Shown here piece by piece: positions 1-13,400 of a stretch of DNA of 64,000 nt. Each line of letters opens with the position of its first letter. Positions within the stretch are counted from its first letter, which is position 1. Position numbers and translations under genes: made by a program. The notes beneath the pieces are model-generated. The model had not been told where the DNA came from. It saw only the letters and a program-made list of their open reading frames with translations, and made no database searches. This DNA comes from Spongospora subterranea f. sp. subterranea (taxonomy: Eukaryota; Endomyxa: Phytomyxea; Phytomyxea; Plasmodiophorida): positions 1 through 64,000 of the forward strand of contig JAUGWO010000102.1 in NCBI GenBank assembly GCA_049724395.1, in the 5' to 3' direction.

Positions 1-272
1 CCCTCCGATCCAATCAAAATTCTCAAACCAGATTGTAATTCCAAATCAACTTTCTCACCCGAACTCGAACATTGCAGTTACGCCTGCGATCTGATAGTTC
101 TAACTGAACGGGAACAGTTCTTTATCCGATTGGTTTTGGCGTTCACGCACGACTCGAATTTCTCACCTAGATTCGATTCGATCGTTTCCATCACCAGTCA
201 GTGGATTAGATTATCTGCACAACTTTAGCTGTAAGGGATCTAGTCTAAATAATGACCAAGATTGTATATCGA

Positions 273-2189
273 TCAAAAGCTATTTTTGAACCTATTTATC
301 AATCCCAAAGGAGCTGGCTCCATATTTAATACGCGGATGATAACCAGCACACGCCCAGGAGATTGGGACAGGTCATCACATATTGTGTCATCTTCATCGT
401 AATCGAATCTTAACGCGATTTTCACTGAGACCAGATCGTATTTTCTTGTAGAGCGTTGCTTTCTTGTCGGTGTTGACACTCGTGGTCTGGCAGCAGACCT
501 GGAATGCAGCAGTTTCCTGATCCGATTAGGAAGCAGACGAGCGCGTGTCAAAGGCCGTTGAATTGGTGGAGTTCCTGATTGGATGCGATTGCAGAGCTGT
601 AGAAGACTCTCCATCCCCACTGAATTCGGGTAATCCTGTAGCAATTGTAGGGCTATATCGTGCTGATTGCAGAGCAGACTGTTGCGAATAGACCTATAAA
701 ACAATGAAACTCGGCGACCTAGATGATATATCGATTATGCTCACGTGAGCATGGCGCAGCAGAACGACTGTAAAACAATCGGTCAGCAGTCGACGGGAAT
801 TCGCTGAAAATGGTAATCAATCACCTGAATGAATCGGACAATATCGCATTGTGGAATGGTAAACAACGTATCCCACAGCCGACACGCGTCTGGAAGAGTG
901 AATTCGCGAGTGAAAATGGCCATGATCCATCTTAACGAAAAGAAAGACGGCTCAATACCAAGAGAAGCCTACCAAGATCGTTGAGTTTTCGACATTACTG
1001 GGCTGAACATTGACAGATTTTGATAATTCGACCAAAGGTGTGAAAGGCTGGCAATGGTACGTGTTTGCCTACAAGATGGATATGGAGATCTGGGTCAACG
1101 TCCCCCAGCATGATGAACATTTCGTCCATAATCGTCATAATTCCACTTTGAGTAGAATCCATGTCTTCGATGTAGAAATGCAGCTTAGAGATGAGGTTCA
1201 TGAAGCTGTAAAAAGTCAAAGGTTCCACCTCGCGGGATAGTGGAACATGATCTCTGGGATGATCACGAAGATAAACATAGTAAAGCGGACCCTAAAATGG
1301 GGCCAAAATATATCGGTGTCAAACCATGAAACTCAACGATCAGTTTGAAAATGAGCAATACAGCTCTAGGTAGAAAGGAATGCCCTCAGCAAAAACATCA
1401 TAACAGTTAACACGATATTTAAAAAAAAAACGAAAATATTGCCAAATCAACGTCAATATGAACAGTTTTGGTGCTCACTGCAATCTCGTTTAAGCCTGCC
1501 GAAAAAACGGCAATTTTAGCTGAAATAATCGTGATCATGGAATGTGATATCGTGAACCTTGAACGTAACCGATCTGCGGCCACAGATTGGCAAACACGAA
1601 CAGGATTCGCACAAGTGCCTCACTATGCGATGCGTCTGATGCGAACAGATGATTGGCTCGCATGGTCCGTCTGAATTACACAAAAAAACAGTCACCGGAG
1701 AATTGAAAAGATTATAATTTGTAGAATGAAAACAATTGCAACGTAGTTTGCGAGAGAATAAGATATAGCTGATCAGTGAAATCATGAGTCGATGCAACCA
1801 AAGCAATGGCAGCAGCACGAGATGAACGGCGTAATCGTTAATCAGGCGGATATCCTTCAACAAGAAGCCGACGAAACCATTAAAACTCACTGGACATCGT
1901 TTCGAATGCGACTTAATAATAGCGTTTGATCTGGTTGCTCTACGTGACTAGATGAAAAGAACATTTCCACAAATTTCCAATAGCTGACGAAATGCTCCTG
2001 GCGTCGAATAGCGCGATGATCACGAACTAGCGGGGCTGAATGCAGCAGTAAGGACCATATAAGAGGACGAACCCCATAATCATCTGGTAAACCACATCGT
2101 GCGATAGCACAGAGTTCCGAATAGGAAGCGAGAGGTGAGTTCAGTTGACAGTAAAGGTGCATGTATTCGTCGTGGTCATTCCAGCTCAT
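273..2189 (-). CDS. TBC-domain Rab GTPase-activating protein, TBC1D13-like
   Basis: Spliced gene read on the minus strand from the ATG at 2187-2189 to a stop near 273. The first exon has the TBC entry motif GLPDDYGVRPLIWSLLLHSA (L-R/P-x-x-x-W-x-x-L-L). Near 1540-1600 the segment ILFVFANLWPQIGYVQG carries the Gln-finger region (YVQG) of the catalytic TBC fold. Around 820-930 RWIMAIFTREFTLP is followed by RLWDTLF, the typical TBC C-terminal FRWL...W-D-x-L-F block. The last exon has LLCNQHDIALQLLQDYP, like the LLQDYP ending of TBC1D13, then a basic, probably disordered tail. Known role of the family: TBC GAPs speed GTP hydrolysis on Rab proteins in membrane traffic. TBC1D13 assignment rests on order and the LLQDYP block; another TBC subfamily is possible. 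Internal exon limits are approximate. Confidence 0.8.
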
Positions 2190-2821
2190 AGGCCGTCTTG
2201 ACTAGGCGTTGCAGCTAAGCACAAGATCATTCAGGTACTGCCACGACAAGAATATCCTATACCAATTAAGAGCAACAGTGATTGTCCAGCGACAATATGA
2301 GGTACAAGTAATGAGGCCTATGATTCACCTAACCCTCATTGAGGCGGAACAGTGGTTTTAACAACCCAACCTACTTGTGAAACTGGGGCAGATAGGTCAA
2401 ATGGTGTTCCAATCAGATTATAATATTGCATATCATCAACGCCGCTTGAACCAATTGGAATGCGGTCGCGCGAGCATCACCGCTTGCCGGTGGCTTATCG
2501 CACCTATAAAGGTTCGTAAGGGTGATATCGTGCCTGTAATCACATACTCCACCGATATATCGACACCCTGATTGTCATCGTAGCGACTAGATTGTTTGTA
2601 TCTTGATACTCAACGCTAATGCTGACTCAAACCATTGGTAAATTATAAATAACATTGGTTGAATGCAACAAAGAGATTGTTCACATGCAAATTTGTCATA
2701 AGAGAGGAATCTGATTTTAGAAAATGTTCTCGTCTAAAACAGTGATTGACGTGAGTAAATTGCCAATAAAAAGATATGAGGTTATTGGTTGCGCCATCAA
2801 GTACTTATTTAGGCTCACTAC
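2190..2821. other. Intergenic, no gene recognised
   Basis: A 64-codon open frame on the plus strand near 2377-2571 has no recognisable motif. I see no RNA gene or repeat here. It probably holds the promoter of the TBC gene and the 3' end of the next minus-strand gene. Confidence 0.4.
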
Positions 2822-4083
2822 TCAATTGGATAACTTCAGTTTTGACCTATAGGGTTTTGGAGACTGTTTAGCACCACCTCTAAGGGTCAGCCGAGGTTGA
2901 CATTCTCTTCGGTCCTTGATTATGGTAGTCGACGGAAATTTGTCGAACCCTTTTGACGCTAATTCGAAATTCTTCAAAAGCTGATCCTGCGTGTGCCTTC
3001 CATACATTTGGAACAGTATGGGACCGCCGCGTTTTGTAATGGGCACAGGTCGATGGTTTTGAACTGATCGATATCGCTGGTCCTTTGTGGCTATTCCAAG
3101 TGCATGTTCGGCAAGAGTAAGAACGTATCCAATTCATTGGCCATACAAATGAGGTTGTTAGTCGGCGCCATCCCAACAGTTTTCGAAACAATGCACACTC
3201 GTCGCGTCGATTTTCAACACATTGTTTAATACACTGTTCAATGTTCCAGTTTCCTCATAGCTAATAGCTTTTGATTCGGGCCGATGGTGAAGGCGAATTA
3301 GTCCTCACATGCTTCCAATAATCTGTAATAGTCGCCATCGCGTTGTCAGCCATCTGCTCTGGAGATTCCGACAGATCAACTCCTTGACGTTGTGCTTCCC
3401 CAAACAATGTCCGAATCTTCGTGTGAATATCAGCTTTTGTTATTGGGACCCATGTCGGATGCCGGCGACGTCGTTGCTCGGCGCGCTTCACCAGCTTCTG
3501 GGTGTAATCTGCCAAATGCTCGCGTACTTCATGTTCGCCAAGACCCTCAAAATTATGACCAGGTTCTAACATCAATGACATAATGAAGATGAATGGCTTC
3601 GGCAATACTCCTCCGCATCCGGTAATCGGTCAAACAAGGCAGATTCCATAACTCTGGATGATCGGCGATTCGTGGAACAATGATCCGAGACAGCTAGAAT
3701 GTGAAAACTTCATGTCGGCGGTTGCTAGCGCGGAAAGACGACAACTGCAATGGTGATTACATAAATGCCATTCTTTTTCACGGATCAGGTCAATGTTTTA
3801 TAGTTTGACGATACTATTGTGACGATTTGAAAACTAATAAACTGAACTGATGAATGAGGTTATCTACGCACTGCCGTAAAATGTCGCCGCTTCCTGTGTA
3901 TTTTCTGCATGATCTAGACTTGACCTGAGTAAGAAGCATCAATTTTGTGTTGACTGCACAGTGACGTTGACGAGATATAACTAATGAGTGTCTATGGCTG
4001 TGATCATTGAATTGATAAATGAACGGCGAACCTCGGGCCCATACAACTGTTGATGATGAACACAATATGTAGAGAAGGGCCAT
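2822..4083 (-). CDS. Unidentified multi-exon gene, possible signal peptide
   Basis: The minus strand shows protein-like segments that can be chained by small introns. An N-terminal stretch starts at the ATG near 4081-4083 with a hydrophobic start (MALLYILCSSSTVVWA). Next comes a segment near 3610-3710 containing RIADHPELWNLPCLTDYRMR, then a charged segment near 3320-3560 (REHLADYTQKLVKRAEQRRR). Last are segments near 2830-3190 that include NLICMANELDTFLLLPNMHL and KRGGPILFQMYGRHTQDQLL. The hydrophobic core pattern and lack of stops in these stretches suggest a real gene, but I do not recognise the family. Exon order, start and end are uncertain, and the segments could belong to two genes. Confidence 0.35.
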
Positions 4084-4261
4084 GATTGTTGACTGTTCAC
4101 GTAACAGGTACGCCCAACACCCTACACCCTACACCCGGTATCGTGATCTGTGCCGGCCGCCCACCCCTTACATATACCGTTATCCACCTCCTTTTGTATT
4201 CGGAGGAAAGGCTGCTCTGGTTCGGAGGCCTTCTTCGTTAAATTACTGGCCGCATTTTGCA

Positions 4262-7200
4262 ATGTTGTTCTCTAACCACATAGCTTTCCTGATATTAACT
4301 GTGATCTGCTCTATGGCGGCCGCATCGTGGCCAATGTCATCTGTGGCAATGCAATACCTTCAAGATGAGGAAGTGCCCCATCCTCGCGAATCCACACTCC
4401 CGCCATGCTTGCCCAGTTCTCCCCGCATCGCCATTGTCTTCAAACCTCCAATTCACACGCATCGCTTTGATGAGTTTCTAAATGCACATTCAAAATGTAT
4501 GACACTCAAAATGTACGATGCGCTCTATACACTAGGAATACGAATATTTACTCATCTGTAGTTAACAACACCCAGTACTTAAGTTTAACATTTTCAAATT
4601 AGATCTATGTGCATACCTTGATGTCTTCTAACAACTTTCTAATAGGCGAATTGGGAGAATACATCGCACCAAATTCTTTGGTTATTGAATGCGACCAAGC
4701 CAGCGCTTTAAATGCGGCCTTTAGTTTGGTCGAATCAGGACTCGGCGTTAATGTCATCTGTGTAAAGGAAGCAAGGACTATTGGGAGCGAACCTCCCAAC
4801 GGATTCCGTCCAAGAAAATTCGAGCTGCTGAACAAGTTTTCGCGATATGTGACTCAGGCCGGCTCCCATAGGGATCTGCCAGCATTCAGGAACGGCTTGA
4901 ACGGTTCTGGGCAGGTTTTGTGTAATATCTGTACAATACTGTGTGGATTCCTTATTTATTCAAACAGATTGTCGCCATTGCTGATACAGGAATTGACTAT
5001 GATATGTGTTTCTTCCACGATCCCGAATGCCCTGTCCCTGTCAATACGGTACAATGGACTTCTCGACCACTATTTTTTTTCGCCAATTTGTTTTAGTCTC
5101 TAAAACGCATGAAATTGTTTGGCGAAAACTTTTTCAGCGTGCTTAGACGTTTCATCTCATTTTCACATTTTGTTACGACCCAGACTGCGACGCGCCGATT
5201 TCTCAAAATTTGTTCCATTTATCCATCATTGATCGTTCATGTAGCCAGTTTTCTTTTAAATGTGATTTTATTGACATGAGTCGATATTAATGAACTCCAG
5301 TTTATTTTTTTCATTGCTTCAAGTGATACGTTTCTTCAGGTGAATATGAAACATCGCAAAATTATCGTGTATCGCCCGCTTCCGCCAGGATCAGAGCTAT
5401 CATCAGATACTAGTCACGGGACCCATACTGTAATTTCACATCAATGTGTCATTTGCTTTGTTGTTTTTGTGTTCTGCTTTGACTTGGACGGGCTGAACGA
5501 TTGTTTTTTCATTTTTATTCATCGATTTTAGGCTGGCTCAATTGCTGGAGAGGCATCGTACTCTGATCCCTCTGTGGTGCAAGCGATCAGCGTAATAAAC
5601 GGAATGGCGTTCCGATCCAAGCTTGCCGTGTATGATCTCGGACCAAAACAACAGGTCGCACTGACAATGTTTCCTCGATCGATTTGGTTCACCCCTATCA
5701 ACAACCTTTCAGCATTCTTGATATCAAAATTTATGCGTTTAATAAGCAGAAGTGGATGCTTGCTTGTTCGTAATTAATAATTGAATATGCTATGCTTTTT
5801 GTCTTTAGATTCGCATTCCTGGGAATCTATATGAGGATTTGTTCGAAATTGTCGCCAAAGACTCAGATGCCAAAATCATTAGTAATTCATGGGGGGCACC
5901 CTTGGATCGGGATGAAGAGCATTCATACGACCAATATGCCCTGGCCACCGACAAGTTTGTGTATGACAACCCAGTAAGGAAATTAATAAGACATTTTTAG
6001 CATGGTGTGTATGCTGATTATTTGGGTTTCAAGGAATACTTGATTCTATATGGGGCTGGAAACTGGGGGGGAAACAACGCCCTGAGCTCATCAATAGGTC
6101 AGATACATCATCACCACACGTTAACCTCTTTGTCAGATTGTCAAGCAGTGCTCAAATATTGTTTTTTGCGATCGCCGATCATTACATCTGATTCTCGTGA
6201 TTGTTCAGGAACGCCTGCCATTGCAAAGAATGCGCTTACGATAGGTTCGGCGACAAGCACGGCGCAGAGCTTCACAGACGCTCATCTCGTGCCTCATGTG
6301 TTCTTGCGCATCCTCTCACCGGCGGGCGTCTCTGGTTTCACAGGATTCCATTCCATGATTCAGGTATGAATGGAACACCACGAAGTCGTTCATGCAACAT
6401 CAGGTTCAGCTTTCCAAGTTCGTCAAGTTCTGCTTTTTATTACAACTATTTTTGGCAACAATAAGAATTGAAAAGTAGGCTGATGCGCCTAACCTTTCAT
6501 TCCCGTTTCTGCAACTCTTTTATGTCAACATAGCGCAACCAAAACTTTGATTTGTTTTAATATTTATATCCTTTTTCGACTAATGTTTACAAATTAGGCC
6601 AAAATTGGCGGCGATGTAATTGAACTAGAGCCTACCGCTCGCCGAGTTATCTTATCCAATCCTCCTGATGCGTGCTCTGTCCTAAATCACTCTCTGATTT
6701 TTCGTCAGAAAATAGTTTTAGTGTCTGATGCCGTTGGAAGATGTAGTATTGCTACCCAGGTAAACCCCTCGTCTTCCTTCATGATTATCCATGTTCAAAT
6801 ATCATGTATCTTTCTGTATTGGTTTTGATTACAGCATAAGCGTTGCATTCGGCATATTTTTGTCGCCAGTTATTTTAGCATATTCCTCAATCTACATATC
6901 AACAGTATACTACATTTGAATTGTCGCCCTTTTCAATTTATGAACAAAATAATTTGTCAGGCATCGAATGTTCAAGCGGCAGGCGCTGCAGTGATGATGT
7001 TAATCTCCACCAGCCGTGGAAACGAGGCTTTGGACGAGTTTCCATTTCGGACGCCTCTCTCCCGGTCGATATTCATCCCCATTATAGGGGTCGATGTCGA
7101 CCTGGGCAGTGCGATTGCCAACTTCGCCGCTGATAATGTAACGGTCCCTGATTCCTGCTTATGATGAATCGCTAAAAGAGAAAAGAAGTCTCGGTTATGT

Positions 7201-10200
7201 ATCGGATTTCTCCTCTCGAGGGCCAACATTCGGTAATAATCATATGTTTCTTGTTCATGTATGGATTCATCTTTTCGAGATAAACTATTTTCGGGTTTTC
7301 TTTCAACTGAGCAAATTTCGGATTTATTTCTTCACTGAGCCCTGTTTGTTGGCATCTTGAAGCCTCTCTGAACGCGAATTTGCAGATGGTCGATATAAAC
7401 CGGACATTTTATCGCCTGGAGAGTACATATTATCCGCCAAGAGCGATAATGATCTATCGTCGTTTCAATGCGATCGTAATGACACAGCAGATTACCTGCC
7501 CGGAATGCTTGTCTGATTGAATATTTTATCCTTAGCCTCGCAATACTCCAGCATGAAAGGAACATCAATGGCCACACCGATCGCCGCCGGAAACATGGCA
7601 CAGATTCGACAGTATCTAGTCGATGGGTATTATCCTAGTGGTGCTCCAGTAATAAGTCCTTGATTTGGTTTTTGTTAAACATGTTGCAACTTTTATATTT
7701 ATCCGTCTGCATCCCAATCTGTCTTGTTATCTTTGCAATTGCTATCTTATCTTATGTAAGCTGAAAGTTGTTTTGTATTGTGAGTTGCTTGAACGTGCTG
7801 TGATGTATTCAGTTATGTGTCAATGATTTATGACGGGAATACATTTAGGTTTCGGCAGATTCAATACCAAATCCCAGTGCATCGTTGTTGAAATCGCTGG
7901 CTATCAATAGCGGTGTGCCAATGCATGGATGGGTTGTCACTAATGAGAGTAAGTAACCCCGCTATTTCCTTCTTGTCGTTTGTTGCCTTGGCGAAACTGC
8001 TCTGTCTTTCTTCATCATCAATATAGTTCTATCGGATTTTGTTCGTTGAATTTGTTCCTATCCCTCCCCCTCCCCACAGTTCATGATTTTGATGAACGGT
8101 TTTGTTGATATATAGAGGTTCTGGAGGTGGATGGGCCTCCGTCCAATACTCAAGGATATGGGCGCATGCAGTTGGATCAAGTTTTGCCATTCAAAGAAAC
8201 TTTCGACAATTTCAAGTTGTTCCTGGTAGATAATAAGCCCATTTCTACCTCACAGCATCATCACTACTGCTTCTCAGTCAAGCCGTCGTCGAAGCCTTTT
8301 AAAGTCACATTAGGTAATTTTTGTTGATATCGTCTAGCATGTGGTCGGCATTTTCAACTGCCACCGTACTGAAAACTTTTCGAAACCTGTCAATGCTCGA
8401 ATATTCAACAAGTCGCATTTTTTCTTCTGTTTGATGTTAACTGGCGTGTTTAGTTTGGTCGGACCCTCCTGCTGACATGTCCTCTGACTATCTACTGGTC
8501 AACAACCTTGACCTGGTCGTGACATCCACCAAAGGCGGAGTACACTGGGTTGGAAACCAGCGTCTACCGACTCCATCGACAGACACGTCGTTGCACAGGA
8601 TGCTTGATACACTTAACAACGTCGAACAGGTTGCGATTGATGTCGCAGCATTGGACACGTACGACATACTTGTTTCTGGAAACAATGTGCCAAAAGGACC
8701 ACAACTATACTCATTAACAGTCACTGGCCAGTAAGTCCATTGAGATGTGTGTTGCTATTGCATGTTTCAAAGTTTTGAGATTTCATTGTGTTAAAAAAGA
8801 TTTCAAATCATTTCAAATGTAAAAAATGCCACTTTAGCAGGCTCCTGCTAATTGTGTCTTTGTACAATCCACCTGCTGTAGCTTGCTTCCAATAATGTTT
8901 TCCAGCCAACGCATAATGATGAGTCATAGACTTAATGAGACTTTTCAGGTTCGAGCAGCGTCCTGTATCTGAGTGTCAGGGATCAGTCACGGTCTGTCCA
9001 AACAGCTGCTCTGTCCATGGACGTTGCACCAGCGAAGGGCTCTGCGAATGCTTTCCCGAATACGCCGGTATGAGATTCCTTGATATTGCATTCACCAGTT
9101 CACTTCACTTTTTTCGCCATAACTGGTATGGTATTTTGGTGGTATGAATAGCAGTGCCTAGAAATCAAGGCACCAGTCCTGTGTATTTGTTTTTCAAAAC
9201 GTTGCGATAAATATATTTTAGTGTTTCACAGGCTTTTTTCTGCTGATCTGCCTATCAGGCTGATTTTTGGCAAGACGAATCTTGACGTGATGTTATGCAG
9301 GATTTGATTGCTCGTTTGCAAGCTCTGCTATGAAAGCAAAGGCACCCAACGTTGCCAGCTCCGTCGCCGTTGGCCAATGGGTATTCTACCATTTCGACAT
9401 TGCCCGGTCTGGCGGCAGTAAGGATGTATTGACTCTTCCCAGCGGTGTCACCTGTATTCAAGTTGTTGCGGCTACTGGCAGCGATCTGGCCCACCCTGAG
9501 GTATTTGTCTCGAGGGGCCGAATGCCCAATATGGCAACCGCAGACTGGTTGAACCAATCTAGACGGAACCCAGTCTCCTTAACCATACGCGATAATCATT
9601 CTTTGTTGAACGGAAGGTTGGCTTCATTTAACCATGTTTTGTTTTTATTTTTGATGCAAATCCGAATTCGGGAACCAATGGTTTTGAAGCAAGCCTTGTT
9701 ATATATGATTGGGAGTTTGTGTTTGCTCTCGCTTGCATCCGATCTTTTTTATGTGCCAATCATTGGTATTATCAGATATTACGTTGGTGTATTTGGCGGA
9801 TGCTGCAATACGGCAGAATTGACATTAACAGTTACCGCCACATGCGGCCCGATGTCGGATTCAGTTAATGCCAGCGGAATTGCAGGAATCCAATCGGTTA
9901 GTTTGACACATACAACTTCTCAACAGTTTACACCTTTTTGAGATTGCCAGAGCAACCGAGTTCTCGCGTTTTCTCCAAATTCTATTTCTGCCCTAATCTT
10001 TGATCCAAAATGTTCGTCAATATTAAATTGGGCCTCTTTGGCAACAGTTTTTATGCGTCTTTGATAAGGTTTCTGAAATATTTTCCTGTTGCGGAGGAAT
10101 GTTTTTTTTTCACCGTCGATCTGAGTTCTGCTTTCAATGCTTTGAGTTTTCATAAACCGTGTTTTCACAGATTGAGCCGTCTGGTACAATGTTGACAGCT

Positions 10201-10344
10201 TGGATCACTGTCATATCGCTTTTGATGGCTGGATCTGTGGTAGCTGTTGCCGCTGTCGTTATCCGAATGTTAACAACCGGAGGTTCCATTCCTTACATGC
10301 CCATTGAAAAATCGCAGCCAAGAACGGCTGCGATTCTGACATAA
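4262..10344 (+). CDS. Membrane-anchored subtilisin-like serine protease (S8) with EGF-like domain
   Basis: A long gene of ten or more exons. Start ATG 4262 gives a signal peptide (MLFSNHIAFLILTVICS). Likely introns include 4497-4645, 4915-4967, 5049-5339, 5430-5531 and 5655-5808. All three catalytic residues are visible: Asp in VAIADTGIDYD (about 4975-5000), His in DTSHGTHTAGSIAGE (5405-5550, spliced), and Ser in GTSMATPIAAGN (about 7560-7590). The oxyanion Asn is in ILYGAGNW (about 6050), and NSWG is at about 5880. After the peptidase comes the usual beta-sandwich with NNLDLVVT and VPKGPQLYSLTVTGQ (8460-8730). Then follow an EGF-like module CPNSCSVHGRC...CECFPEYAG (8995-9070), a PPC-like region (9300-9900), and a C-terminal transmembrane helix (about 10190-10275) with a short basic cytoplasmic tail. 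Similar domain orders occur in protist S8 proteases. It probably acts at the surface or in the secretory pathway; the substrate is unknown. Confidence 0.85.
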
Positions 10345-12149
10345 AAGGTTGGAGCGTCGATGCTCACCAACTTTTAGGATTAAAATAAATTAGCTGGCTG
10401 GTTGAAGTACAACTACTTGTATGGCGGCGCTTGTAATAAACCATCTATTTACGAATACATTTCCGTTGTCAAATATTCCTAAAGTAACCTGTTAGCTACC
10501 TGTTTGGACCATTGAATTCCTCAATTCATTGCTTGAATTACGATAGTTGGATCTTTCAAAGAACAGTGCCAATGCGTGCAAGACCAGAAAGCAAAAGACT
10601 GCTTTATGGAAAGGGATAACCAGTAGATTTAACATCCGCTTGTTTCACTCTTGACATCAATATTGAAAATCGATTCACTGCCTTGAAATCAGTGTATTGT
10701 TGCTATTATGGTTCAGGCTGATTGAAAATATGAACGTGAAACCGATATTCCGGTTTCACGTTCATATTTCATATCCTCAGTGTGAATATTCATTTGTGTT
10801 CATATTATAGAATTGGTAAGGCACCCAAAGGGGGATAATGATCCCGATGATGATTTACCTTTCTTGCTACATTACATCAAAAACCCAATTTGAGTTGATG
10901 CGGCGTCGAAACGGGTTTGAGAAGCATTAATTGAAGGAATTGTCAGTTTTGCCAACACGCTTGTTACAATGGGCTGCATCTAAAGCGATTGTACGGTCGA
11001 GAGTGGGCGAGAATCCAATATTGGCTCGCATGGACACCGTGAATGAAAGATTCATGTGCCTGTCAATAATGCCATTCTCAGGCAATGAAGATTTGAAACA
11101 AATGACGATATATTCATAAGGGTAATAGAGGATTTCACAGGCGGCTTAGACTGTTATTTACTGGTTGATAAGAACACCTGCTGCGTCTATAAACGGTTTC
11201 TGGTGATCATTCGATACGTTGATGAAATTGAAGGCGCTCAGTAAAGTTGATGATGTACATGTTCCTGGATCGTGCCAGATCAGTTTGCGACTGTGAGGAT
11301 GACGCCAGAAATGGCGACGAATAAATTGAGTTGATAGCCCGGACCCATGACCGACCCATGGCGATTGCACTACATTGGTATGCTGTTGAGAAGGCGGCGT
11401 GTGAATGCCGCTCGATGGTGATGGCACGTGTCGCCCGATCATGACCATCTCTGGATGTAGAAGGAGTGTTAGCTGCCATCCATATTCTGCTGGTGTCTAC
11501 TCTCCCTGTTCGAATGACACTCGTACCGGGTCGTTGTCCACAGATTCCTCTACTTTCCGTATTTCAGGAATATGGAACGGGGTCTAACTCGCAAGGAGAG
11601 GCATCGACAAGGGCGACTCAAAACTATTCCTAGGAAATAATACACAATCCTCATGAACAAACTGGTCCATTGAGGAGTAAGATACTGTCGTCAATTCCGG
11701 CGATTGCCGAAAACAGCGGTCGTTGACTCTGAGTGGATTATCAGATTGGATAGTGATCTCGTCATAACAGGGGTCGGGGCGTATATGCCCATATATAATG
11801 TGATTGGGATATAGGATTCGGGACGAAAACCAGACGGGAACGTGTCCATCTGTAAATAGGATGGAACAGTGCCCAACAATATGATGTCCATCGCGGCACG
11901 AATCGGTTGAATGGTGTACCCCGCTAACTAACAGATAACCAGGAAGACGTTCTCACACCTACCGCGATCATTGAATTGCAGTCGGGGCCTAACAAACCTG
12001 ATTATTGATGGGGTGATAATGTCGTGAACCAATAGATATTTCCCATTCCGTATGATCAACAAGGCTTTGTTAAAGTATTAGAAATACATTAAACATGACT
12101 TGTAGAGAAAATCAACAATTAAAAAATGAAAAACTCCTGGAGGTGTATT
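10345..12149. other. Long region with no confident gene
   Basis: Short open frames occur on both strands (for example 10931-11119 plus; 11158-11479 and 11691-11891 minus). None has a motif I recognise, and none can be chained convincingly. The only clear structure is the perfect hairpin at 10726-10769. A minus-strand gene at 11160-11900 cannot be excluded. Confidence 0.4.
10726..10769. repeat. Perfect 19-bp inverted repeat (hairpin) with 6-nt loop
   Basis: The left arm at 10726-10744 (AAATATGAACGTGAAACCG) is matched exactly in reverse complement at 10751-10769; the loop is ATATTC. It lies about 380 bp downstream of the protease stop codon. No T-run follows, so it is not a classic terminator. 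It may be an RNA hairpin or the remains of a palindromic element. Confidence 0.85.
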
Positions 12150-13400
12150 CAATCGAAGTCGAAACCACATTTGGGATAGTAAAGTTACTGGAGGGCATCA
12201 TAAGACCGACATTGCCCACCCCTAATCAGGTTCATTTTCCCTGACTGAATTACATGAACGCGGTACACCCTACAGCCGGTTCGTGGGGTTTATGAACTTG
12301 ATACATATTGACGGGCACTTCTCCGTCCCGGATTTCGAACTTGGACGAGATGATTCATTTTGCAGCTGATGCTGATTTAAAAAAAAAATCATGGGGCAGT
12401 GCATTGTCAACATTATCCGCTTTCACCAGCACCAAGTGAATCGAAGTCGCTGTCCAATGCCCCTTTTCCCGTCCAGTGCCCATTAGCCACAACTTCTACA
12501 GAAACTGATCGTGGACCACTGTCCCCAGACGAGAGAAAGTGCCGTTTAGAGAATGCCATATGTCTCTACTGTTGACGACCTGGCCATCGTAAGGATTACT
12601 GCCCATCCATGTCGGGAAACGATCCGGCCCGTCTGCAATCGCGTTGACGGGCGGGCAAGTCTTGTGCCAACCAACCTCTATGGTTTAGTCCTATTGTTGT
12701 TAATATATCTGACCCGCTCCTCTAAATATTCCAGTTCTGTTTATTCCGATTACCGATCTGGCCTTCCTGGTCTACCTTTCGTGCCCATATCGTCCAATCC
12801 ACTTTCAATTCTCTCCCTATTGTGTCCATAATGTACCGCCTTGGCCCCCCCTGCCTACAGATCCAACTCCTAATTAACTGTTGAACTCATTATTGCCCTA
12901 GTCGGCTCTGAATTTCCATCCTCCTTCATTGATCGCGATCATGCTGAAATCTTAGGACTTCTCATCAATAGATTCACCGAATCAACGCCCGGTAAAGACT
13001 ATGGGCGGTTGAGGTCTGAAGGCTCAAGACACCTATTCCTGTTGAGATAGAGACTTGTCTTGGACGCCAACACACCCGCTTCGGTACGTCATCAAAGTGA
13101 AGTGTCGCAGGATGGTGTTAGGCTCTCAAATGGGTAATCAATCGCAACCAGATATTGATTGGCGTCACCAACAAATCAGTCCCCAGTAAAACCTTCCATC
13201 GTCATACTCAAGTGGTTGCCGTCGAAGTCGGTCCTGAGGGCCAACAAATTCAGGTGTCACTCCAATACCAGTCAAGCGGGTTTTCCGACGTATTCGCCAA
13301 ATCTATATTGAACCAACTCCCTGCTCAAGGGCAGTATGATTGCGAAGAACATGACCGATCGATAAATGATATCAACATTTTCAAATTGATGTGAATGCTG
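12150..13400 (+). mobile_element. Fossil Ty3/gypsy-type LTR retrotransposon fragment
   Basis: A degraded plus-strand element. Recognisable parts, in order, are: a gag-like region; a CCHC zinc-knuckle remnant near 12540-12600; protease-like remnants near 12770-13000; and, near 13260-13370, the segment preceding reverse transcriptase that in gypsy elements resembles F-x-D-V-F...LP. Many breaks are present, so it looks old. No reverse transcriptase, integrase or LTR pair is recognised. The limits are approximate. Confidence 0.6.

Noticed and set aside
11691-11891. Faint FYRN-like pattern on the minus strand
   Set aside because: Only a few residues agree and no FYRC part follows.
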